A DNA stretch of 61,388 bases from Zarea fungicola (taxonomy: Eukaryota; Ascomycota; Sordariomycetes; Hypocreales; Cordycipitaceae). How positions within the stretch are numbered: position 1 is the stretch's first letter; each line of letters starts with the position of its first letter. The position numbers and the translations under genes are program-made. The notes below the pieces were generated by a model, which did not search any database, was not told the DNA's origin, and worked only from the letters and a program-made list of their open reading frames with translations. The stretch spans positions 1 to 61,388 of the forward strand of contig FWCC01000194.1 in assembly GCA_900169235.1 (NCBI GenBank), in the 5' to 3' direction. This document shows positions 52,842-61,388 of the stretch, one piece after another.

Positions 52842-53765
52842 TTAAAATGAGCAAACATCCATATTGCGAGGGGAGTCAGCCGCACCCCACTTCCAGTTGG
52901 GATTCAAGTTATTAACATGACGCAAGTTGTCTCGGGCCCAGAACTGGTAGTCATCATTGCGGAAATCAGTGCCAGAGGTAGGAGGACATGTGTTCTTAAA
53001 GGCATCCGTATACCAGTCAGAGTGGACTGAGTGGTGAAATTTGCCAAAGTAAAGCTTAGGGTGGTTCCTGTTCTTATTGGTAAAGGATCCCTGATCACCA
53101 ACGCTAGAAGCAGGTTAGTACCATTCTTTTTCAACTGCAGCTATTTTGATCAACCCACTCATCAAAGGTATCATTAAGATCACCCCAAGCAACATGGACG
53201 TGGTGGCTATCTATTTTATAGTTAGCAGTTTACTAGAAAGCCTCTCGTGCACTGGTAGACTCTTACCCTGTTCCATAATAGCCGACTCGCGAAACCAGGC
53301 CCCATTGCGCCTAATAAATCGCAGAACGACTCCTTCCCAGTCACTCATATGTCCAGTGTCTTTCTTGAAGTACACATAGTAGACAATTCTCCACGATTCA
53401 TCCCCTCCTGAAGAGTCTCCATTGCAGTGGACTACATTGTAGTAGGTTGGGATATTTGCAAATGGTTCACCTGGGATGTTTGCATAATGCGTTCCGCGTC
53501 CTGACCAATGTGGCTCAGGCGGACATCCACTGTTAAGCTTGTTAATATTGCAGCTGTCGGTGTCAACGCCATTGGTCTGATGACCATGCCCGTCTTCAGC
53601 AGCTGACGGCATGCAAGTTCCAGAAGGCATGTACCACATAGGGGCGGCCGCCATGGCGGCAGCGAAACCACCATTCGCGAACGCGGCGTCGTTGATGGGA
53701 TTATTGGCCCAGGCCTTATGTGCATTGAGCAACAGTGCTGAAAGCACGAGAATCGCGCGTGTCAT
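52842..53765 (-). CDS. Secreted NPP1-like (necrosis-inducing-protein-like) family protein, 270 aa
   Basis: Exons 53765-53267, 53210-53159 and 53103-52842; introns have GTAAGA and GTGGGT donors and TAG acceptors, and frames join exactly. Residues 1-20 form a signal peptide (MTRAILVLSALLLNAHKAWA). The centre has RIVYYVYFKKDTGHMSDWEG, which aligns in position and form with the NPP1/NLP 'GHRHDWE' heptapeptide region but differs within it (GHMSDWE), so activity of the classical kind is doubtful. The second and third exons add a His-containing segment and NHPKLYFGKFHHSVHSDWY. Many fungi have non-cytolytic members of this family. A TATAAATA motif lies upstream on the minus strand near 53884-53891. 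Confidence 0.68.
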
Positions 53766-53904
53766 CGTGGAAGTTGATTTAAGACCTTGGCAAACTGTTT
53801 GCGGGAAGAGTTTAAGAATTGAGACTGAGTTGAGTGAGTTGGTGTGCAGAGTCTCTCTTCCCAAGTCTGGGATTTCACACATATTTATATGCAATTCACA
53901 TGCA

Positions 53905-54028
53905 CATGCCGAACAGTCAGTCACATTCATGGACACATGCCGAACAGTCAGTCACATTCATGGACACATGCCGAGCAGTCCGTCATATTCACGGACACAT
54001 GCCGAGCCTACCATCAAATTCACAGGTG
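53905..54028. repeat. 31-bp minisatellite upstream of the NPP1-like gene
   Basis: Four units starting CATGCCGA at 53905, 53936, 53967 and 53998. The first two are identical over 31 bp, the third has a few changes, and the fourth is diverged. It lies 140-260 bp upstream of the ATG at 53765, just beyond the TATA-like motif. Confidence 0.88.
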
Positions 54029-57000
54029 CATCATAAACGTGGAGTATCGTCCTTGCACCAGATGCTGACTTGATGAGTTTTGCGTAGATACAGGAATTGA
54101 CAGTGTAAGGCAAGCGGAGATTTGTATGGCGCTTGCCCGCAAACGGCCTTGGGAATATATTTCTTCTTGTGCCGAGCAGTGGGCCCTGGCAGACTTGAAT
54201 CTGGGGCGCGTAAGCAAAGTCCAATCTATGATAAGAATATGACTCGCCATGGAAAGTAAGCTTGAATGTTGCGTAAATTAAATGTAAACCAACCTCGTAG
54301 TATTGTAGACAATCAACGTACAACTTGACTTAATCAACGCGGCAGTTGTGATATTCAGAAGAATGGCCATCTGCGCATCTTCAGTAACATATTTTGAAGA
54401 AATAGTTTATGTAGAGATTGCTTTAGAACTCTGTCTTCATAACCTAGTATAAAATACTAACAGTCCCAGACATGTTGTGCATAGCTTCACTCAGTCGCTG
54501 GTTATACAGCCTGCGCAGCTAATTTCTTAGGTGCCTAATTGAAATGTTAGAAATGAGGCTCCAATAGTGCACAAAAACCGACTCTAGTCTAGGTGCAGCA
54601 TTTCTCGCTGAATTTGGGCCTAGATGCCGAGATGCTGACTCGAATCTACAGATTGCTCTCTGGCATGATTTCCAGCTGCACCTAGTATATCTTGACCAGG
54701 GCCCTAGTATTTTAATGCAACACGTACCGCGCCAGCAAAGGTCTTAGCGACGACTTAAATAGGGTTAGTCAGTCTACATTGAACTGTTTCAATATGTAAT
54801 CTGAGCAATCTGAGTGCACAAAAACCATTCCTGACTACTCTCATCCCGGACTGACTCTCTGGCAGGGTACTTGAGCAATGGACACTAGTAACTTGTACCC
54901 TTCCACTCAGCCGGCAGATTTACTCACCAGCTCGGCATCATGACTTAATAAGTTAGGCTCAAATGTACTCTTGACCCAAGGGGGCGTTTTCAATCCTACA
55001 AATTAGGCAGGTTCACGACTCAGAAACTGTGCTCTGGCGGCGGTTAGGGTTGCCTTGGTCACTAACGGGGGTCACCGACGTTAATCTAAATATTTCTTGC
55101 CTAGTCAGCCGCAGTGGGACAAACCAGCCACATTTCGGTGCAGGAACGAGCAACGAACGAGCACGCTAGTAGACGGTTATTCGGGCGGCTAATAAGTTAT
55201 CGCAGGCTCTCGGCTACGGGATAATGCCGGGGACCAGGCCGAGCACGGGCGGAGGACGTCCCGGGAAGATGCTCCTTATTAAGCTTTGTTACCTCGATTA
55301 ACTTTCCATATCTTTCGATCGAGCTCTTATCTAAAATTTTCCCTGCTTCTAAGGAAATATTGTTACAATTTCTTTATGTAGTCTAAACTGAAATTTTCGT
55401 ATACGAGCTGCGCGCCCATGCCCAGTCAGCGACACATATAAAGCGACTGTCTAGCACTACGTCCTCTACGAGCGTACATTAACCCACTTGAGTTCAATAG
55501 AATAAGAGTTTAACTGTTCTCGATACAATGTGTAAGATTTGAATAGTAATCTGTCCCCACAGAACCGACTTCCATCCATCTTACTAGCGTTGGGCGGCTG
55601 AGTGGCTGTTCCAGTCTGTCGGGTTCAATAAAAAAGAGTTGCCGTATTCGTAAGAGTACTATGTAAGTCATCAAGAAATTTATAATTATTTATGATTGGT
55701 CAAAGGTATCTACAGCCATCCTTTTGTTTTGTACGGTTTTATCCCATGTGACTGCTTTACTGAGAACTCCCTGCCGGGCCTGTTCCACAGTTAGTCGGGC
55801 CTATTCTTGTCCAATTTATCTAGACTAATCATTACAGGAAACCGTCCAATTAATAATAAAGAAACGAAAAGCTGATATTTGCTCGCTTGGGGCACTAGAA
55901 ACTTACTGATGGTATGTCGTGGCAACTGCAGGGTTAAGCTCCAGTTCCAGTACTACCTGCCGCTAAGACTTCAACTCCATTCAAACATCACAGTTGACAC
56001 AGAGAAAAGAAGGAAGCTGGTAATCGGTGGGCGAATATGACGCTGTCAAGCCTGCAGAGCTTCTCACCAACTCACAGTAAGGCCAGAAACGAGCTATATT
56101 TATTATGGGCTTAATCGCCTCGCAAAACAAACCCAACTGGCTGGATAACCATATGGGTGACTCGGTTTTAATTTGTCTTTCCAACTGCTCTAAATTGTCC
56201 CTACAGTAGTCACAGGTTAAAAAAGCACACCGGGTGCAACCAGTGGCACTGATCACCTTTAGCATAGGCATCCTTCTGCATTTATAATGTTCATGGCTCC
56301 TGTAACTTCTTAATTTTACTGCAGAAACGTCCTCTGCGAGCAGGATTCAACTGTTACTCAACGGCTTTTATACTCATAATACGCATTCTTGTAATGGATT
56401 GGCCTGCTAGGGTGATGGATAGTAACTAGCTAGTACTGCCATTATTGACCGTTGAGCCAAACCTCAAAAGCAGTTTGTATTGTCTAAATCAACAGCTTTA
56501 GACAAACTAGTTGCACCTATATGCCTACAGCTAACCTAAGGACAGTAGAGGGCAACGCCCTATACCACAACATTCTTGTAGGTTCTTTCTAGTCCTATGT
56601 CTCGTATACGCGGCTTATTACATTCAACAGCCCAGATGGAGTTAGCCTTGTGCAAAAATACACTACTGGTGTATATTCTTATTAACCTGTGTATTTGTAT
56701 TGGTGGAAGAGCCAATTGAGAAGCCATGTGCTTCACGTGGCGCTGAGAACCCTGAAACTCAGCCTGGAGCCCGCCTACAAGGCCGTGTGACCCTTTCTTG
56801 ACCACAACTATTTACCCGTACACGGCCGTAAGTAAGCAACGTCTTAGAACACATTAATGAACTTGTAGTAAATCCTTTTCGTCCGTATAAAGATGTTCAT
56901 GGCTATAGTGGCACAGCTGAACGAGTTAGACTAGAGTGTACGCAGGGCCACCATTGAGGCTCTTAAAACATGGAAAATATTGCCTAATAAAGTGCTTATA

Positions 57001-57326
57001 GTGTATTAGGGCAGAGCCGCCACGCCAATTGACCTTGTTTTTGTTGAGGTCATCTTTAAAGAGAACAATTAAATGCCAGGTAAGCTAGGACCACACAGTC
57101 AACACATGCAATTTTAAAATTAGGAATACTTCTGCATTAATTAACTGTTCATCTCTCTATCGAATCCTGTGCTCCCTGCGCCCACTGGTGATCGGGGGCT
57201 ATTATGAATGGCGTTACGGTCGCCACTCGCCACCCCAGGCTTTCTCAGGTCATTCCAACACTTCAATGTATAACTATCTCTACACTCGGCTCACCATGAA
57301 TCTGATATGTGGCATCAAAACCAAGA
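54029..57326. other. Gene-poor 3.3-kb stretch with possible TE remnants
   Basis: No gene recognised. At 56805-56560 on the minus strand a frame contains SQLALPPIQIHRLIRIYTSS then SIWAVE, resembling the end of a non-LTR reverse-transcriptase region; no other RT motif is in register. About 54,570-54,780 and 54,812-54,980 share short words (GTGCACAAAAACC, CTCTCTGGCA) in the same order, suggesting a diverged tandem duplication. Confidence 0.4.
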
Positions 57327-58565
57327 TCAGTGTGACCAAACGCTGTACTGGGCCCAGTTGTTGTATGCACCGCAGTTCACGTGTGACCAACCATTGCTGC
57401 AGCCGAACTGGGATGCGTAGTTGCCAGGAGCTCCAGAATAATTTGGCCCCTGCTTGCCCCCACAAGTAATACCACAAGCACCAGCGTTGTGGCAAGTTTG
57501 CTTGTAAGCATATCCATAGCCGTTCAGGTTCTGGAACCAAAGCTGACCGACGCTGTTTCCAGGTACGTTGCAGGTGTAACTGTTGGAGTTGCTATAAGAC
57601 TCGGTAAGCTGGAAGGTGAAGGAAGGAGACAGCGCGCCAAGAAGACTGGCTGGATTCCAGCTAATGCTTTCAGCATAGTTCATGGAGTAGCCCCATCTGA
57701 AGCTCGTGCTGCCGCCAGCCTGAGAGAGGCCGGTTTGCAGACAGCTTGAGATGGGCAGCCAGTTACCCCAGTTTGCCCAGGTACCATCAACCGAATAGGC
57801 ATCGTAATAGCTGTTAAAGCAGCCTTCTTGGCGACCCTGAAGCTTGCCATCGGCATTTCTATCGACATCTGTTTGGATGGACGCTGTGTCGACGAGCAGG
57901 CGTTTGTCCTCAAGATAGACCATAGCAGGAAGAGTCTCATTCGCCATTATCGATTTGTGGAGGCTAGTCTCATTGTGGACTTGGAGCTGGAGAGCCGCCT
58001 TTACTGCTTCCGAGTCGCTCCAGTCGAGTCCCGGCCCAGCACCAGCCTGAGGAGAGCCTCGACGTTCAACAGTTGTTGGTCCCGTCTCGCAAGGACGGAA
58101 CTCGCCAGTGCATGACGAGTCGCTATACACAGTAAGGGTAATAGCATGCGTTCCGTTGACAGTATGAATAAAGTTGCCGGTGAGGATGGAATGATCCTGG
58201 GTATGATTCGCAACGGTCAGCATATCGCTAATGATTTTGCTCCAAATGGTAGAATCTGAGCCATTGGCGAAGCTGTAGTCTTCTGAGAAATCTGCCGACA
58301 GGGTGTAGGCATTCTTTCCGATTGAGACTGGGTCGAGCTTAAGGTTCTTTGCTTCCTTGGCAGATTGAGCGAGACTGTCTCCAAAGCTTTTGGAGAGTTG
58401 GGAAAACGCGCTGGGATCCCACGTTCCATTGCAGGCACAGTTCTTCTCAGTCGTCACACTGTGTACAAGCAGCTTGCTCGAGGAATATTTGCCATAAAAG
58501 TGTGCCTCTTGAGCCGCTGCAGTAGTTATGGCTAAACTAGCTAGCCAGAGTGCCAAGGAGACCAT
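57327..58565 (-). CDS. Secreted orphan protein, 412 aa, beta-rich C-terminus
   Basis: Single exon, ATG at 58565-58563. Signal peptide MVSLALWLASLAITTAAAQ. The N-terminal half carries a few cysteines (NCACNGTWD, SSCTGEFRPC) and many N-glycosylation sequons. A dibasic or basic GRQEG segment near residue 245 precedes a C-terminal domain rich in Gly, Ser, Asn, Trp and Tyr with about eight cysteines (GCFNSYYDAYSVDGTWANWG, SSCLQTG, TCNVPG, QTCHNAGACGITCGG, FGCSNGWSHVNCG). This composition is typical of secreted beta-sandwich or lectin-like domains, but I recognise no family. A TATA-like CTATATATA lies near 58742. Confidence 0.7.
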   Translation of the reverse strand: MVSLALWLASLAITTAAAQEAHFYGKYSSSKLLVHSVTTEKNCACNGTWDPSAFSQLSKSFGDSLAQSAKEAKNLKLDPVSIGKNAYTLSADFSEDYSFANGSDSTIWSKIISDMLTVANHTQDHSILTGNFIHTVNGTHAITLTVYSDSSCTGEFRPCETGPTTVERRGSPQAGAGPGLDWSDSEAVKAALQLQVHNETSLHKSIMANETLPAMVYLEDKRLLVDTASIQTDVDRNADGKLQGRQEGCFNSYYDAYSVDGTWANWGNWLPISSCLQTGLSQAGGSTSFRWGYSMNYAESISWNPASLLGALSPSFTFQLTESYSNSNSYTCNVPGNSVGQLWFQNLNGYGYAYKQTCHNAGACGITCGGKQGPNYSGAPGNYASQFGCSNGWSHVNCGAYNNWAQYSVWSH

Positions 58566-61388
58566 GATTGCGAATTGAGCCGCGTTTCTAAGAAAAGAAA
58601 ATGCAATGTTAGAATGCCGTATTAGAACTCGGTATTATGTATAGACATTACTTTTTCTCTTCTTTCTGAGAAAGAGATTGAAGTATCCAATTGGTGTTGG
58701 ATGATGTTTTGTTTTCAATACAAATGTTTGAGGATTGCCCTATCTATATATACTAAAGGTAAAAGGGTTGTTTCTGAGCGCACCGGTCACCGTCGGTGAC
58801 AACGTGTGGCTCCGAGAGTGAAGTGGTTCGACTGATGGCTCTCCACCCATGATTATGACTCAAAGATACTGGAGGAGGTCAGGGCGGGTTGCAATATAGC
58901 TTCGTCAACACGTGTTCAACAGCCGCGATGTGATTTCACGGCTGGAAAGGCGATAGAGTTTCTTCTCCCAGACAGTTTGCCGCGAGTCATTCAAGGTGCT
59001 GATCAAGATACTTTCTCCCCGTAGTCGCGGCCGAGGGTTTAATGGAGCGTCAGCGAAACGCAATCAGGATGAATAAAAATGATTCGGGCCTAAGCTTCAC
59101 GCCTCAGCCCGGTGATAAACCCCGCAGATTGGCATAAGCAGGCATGTGGCCTTTACGAAGGGCCAGAACTGCACAGTTCCCGTAGACTTACCTTTTCTGG
59201 AAAGAGAAAGAACACCAGTAGAGCCCACGTGTAGACCATCATCGAATGTATAACCCAATATTTAATGTTGACTGGCTCAAAACGGAAGGTCACATTGTGT
59301 GACACAAAACGGTATGTAACCCCAGCTCCATGCAGCACGTGGTTGCGCGGCTTTGATGGAGGCATTAGCTACCCGGCTGGGCAGGGTAACACGGTGAGGC
59401 TCGTATACGCAAAAGTGTACTCAGAAGAGCGTCTGGCAAATGAAGTTGTCACTCCTGGGTCGCCTACGAAGGGTCACTCTAGCTGTTATTATGCCTATAT
59501 GCAGTTTCATGCACGTACAAGGTCGCTTCTAGATCAACTTGCATAGTTTTTGACGAATCAATTTGAAGAAAAAAAATCAAAGAATCCTACCGACAACGGG
59601 AGCCGAAAATCAGGTACAGTCCTATAAGTTCTAGCCTCAGCCCGGCCGAGAGCCGGCCGCCGTCTTCACGCGTTCCGCGAGTCGTGGTTCCGGACCGGGT
59701 CCACACTTTGGTGGAAAACTATGCCGCCGCCTGAGCCGTGGCCGAATTCGTTCCAAGACTGTTTGCCTATTCGGGAACACTGACTAAGATTGTCAAGATG
59801 GCCAAAATACTTGAATGTCTAGGAATAAAGCACCAGAAACACGGGTAGGCGCTCGTGTCGATTTTGAAGAGCTGCGTGTCTCTAAGCAATGCTAACTACA
59901 AGGCTCATCGAAATAATGTAGAACTGCCGCTGAACAGAAAGAAAGGGCATCGATCTGAAAGCAGATGCCATGAAAAAAAAACCCACTCTAAACTGGATGA
60001 ACCACAAACCATGTTTGGCGCCGTAAGATGTTTGACATCCCACTCGGCTCCTCGGCAGATCAGCTCCTTCGGGTCAGCAATGGTTACAGAACGTGGGCGG
60101 TCGGTGTGCAATACTGTACGACCCTTGAAATACTGATAGATCAGTACTCCATACTCATGCCACACCGACACACCATTCGGGATGGGTGGTGCTGCGTAGC
60201 AAAGGGACACCCAGTTCTCAACACAACACCTTTGAATCCACATAACTGAATAACCAAAAATGATAGAAAAATATATCAAGCATTTCTTGTGCGTGATCCA
60301 CAGATATGTGCCTTTTCCTTCTTTCAAGACCAATTTGGCTCCGTTCTTCGGCTGTTTCTGCGTTCTTTTGGGCTCCTTGGACCGTCTGTTGTGCCTTGGA
60401 GAGCTCTTCCTCCACTGTACTCACCGCCATGTAAAGTTTCTTTCGATTTTCGAAACACTACCATCTTGAAAATGACAGCTGCTTTGACAAGTTGCAAGTT
60501 TATTCTGTTTTCGGGCACTTTTTACGAGTTTGGGGCGCCAGAAGCCTCATGAAATTCTCCGGCAAGGACTAGCTCAAGCCACGGCTCAAGTTCATTTTAA
60601 ATTATCGCCGCAAGATACTGTTGCTGTCCAGTAACTTTTTTTAATATGCTTAAATGTAGCGCCAGTACCCATCAAGGGGGCAAAGACCTTATAGCATTTT
60701 AAATGGTATGAGAAAAACCGGTTGTTAAAGCAGTTCTGCATGGATAGCTGCAATAGCAGAGGCGCCAATACCGACCATGTCCATCCTTGGGGAAGATACT
60801 AAGGTGCGAGTAAATTTAATTAATCCAACAACACTGCAGCGTCAATGCTAAATTCTATTCGTCGTGTCGGCGTGGACTCAAGGACTGAGCCAATTGCTGC
60901 TTTAGCTGCGATCGCACTGCCATGTGCGAAATGCAGTCAACCCAGGCCAATGTGTAAAGGACGGTTCAACGCAGCCCTCTTAAATTAGTAATTGATCAAG
61001 TGGACGACTAGCGCTAACTGATGTATACAGTAAATTCAATTTTCCTTCTATCCCAAACTTGCCCATTTCATCATCACTAAGAATAGCCTCTGTTGGCTCG
61101 GCGGCTGGCAGGTGTGCTGGAAGGCCACTGGAAAACAACTGGAAGACCACTGTAAGCCTGCACTAACAGCTGGCCAAAAGGGTTCCGACCTGTAAAGTAT
61201 CTGCTGCATATACGTCTTCTCATTGAAAATGATTAAAAGCTTTGGCGTCTTTAAACTGTTAGCAATAAAGACGTTTGTATTATTTATTTTCCTCTTTATT
61301 TCCTCATTTACTTTCTTATATATTACTGTTGCGTGGGGTGTGATTATCGACTCCTGAAGGGGGTCGGCTTAGGCGGAGCCTTCACTTT
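58566..61388. other. Gene-poor right end, 2.8 kb
   Basis: No gene recognised. A minus-strand ATG frame at 60430-60218 begins with about 50 charged, alpha-helical residues (VEEELSKAQQTVQGAQKNAE) but then degenerates. CCGGCCGAGAGCCGG at 59641-59655 is a short hairpin. At 61090-61150 a CTGGAAG(G/A)CCACTG word is repeated. The last 20 bases (GGCTTAGGCGGAGCCTTCAC) look like the edge of a repetitive element cut by the window. Confidence 0.4.

Noticed and set aside
60218..60430. Coiled-coil-like minus-strand frame of 70 codons
   Set aside because: Helical composition for only about 50 residues, then a membrane-like low-quality tail. No splice continuation or family match found.

Overview
The window is eukaryotic nuclear DNA from a filamentous ascomycete, most likely a Sordariomycete and possibly Hypocreales. 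This is inferred from protein character and gene architecture; the species cannot be named from sequence alone. Genes are monocistronic on both strands. Introns are mostly 50-70 nt with GTANGT-type donors and YAG acceptors. Many genes encode fungal families: PLAC8, DHA2 MFS, an MIPC-synthase-like GT32 enzyme, a PNP/NB-ARC/TPR receptor and GPI-anchored or cysteine-rich secreted proteins. I saw no tRNA, rRNA, CRISPR array or bacterial operon.

Layout. 0-7.6 kb: the first exon of a medium-chain reductase running off the left edge, a two-exon knottin-like secreted peptide (2.3-2.6 kb), a PLAC8 gene (5.4-5.9 kb), and otherwise long non-coding stretches. 7.7-18.1 kb: a large intronless protein with a phosphotransferase-like core, a four-pass membrane protein, and two convergent MFS transporters with a small eight-cysteine secreted protein between their 3' ends. 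19.4-26.3 kb: three secreted cysteine-bearing proteins (one split into five tiny exons), a one-pass membrane protein of unknown function, and a GPI-anchored protein. 28.9-30.5 kb: a conserved MIPC-synthase-like glycosyltransferase. 30.7-40 kb: a broken WD40 receptor remnant, a CDA-fold deaminase, a five-exon fructosamine-kinase-like gene, and an apparently intact PNP_UDP / NB-ARC / TPR immune-type receptor with eight near-identical TPR units. 40.6-43 kb: a GNAT and an F-box gene bracketed by a MITE-like element and a related palindrome. 44-61.4 kb: four more secreted proteins (NTF2-like, beta-propeller lactonase-like, NPP1-like, and a 412-aa orphan), a DUF1223 protein, a coiled-coil protein, and gene-poor DNA with repeat remnants.

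How it fits together. Nine or ten genes carry signal peptides, several are very short and cysteine-rich, and some have obvious TATA boxes. With one receptor-type NLR gene, one decayed NLR-type WD40 fragment and MITE-like repeats, the window looks like an accessory, fast-evolving compartment of a fungal chromosome, with conserved genes (MIPC synthase, PLAC8, MFS) among them. The best candidates for undescribed biology are the spliced mini-exon peptide at 22.9-23.3 kb, the knottin-like peptide at 2.3 kb, the 876-aa kinase-like protein at 7.7 kb and the repeat-homogenised NLR at 36.5-40 kb.
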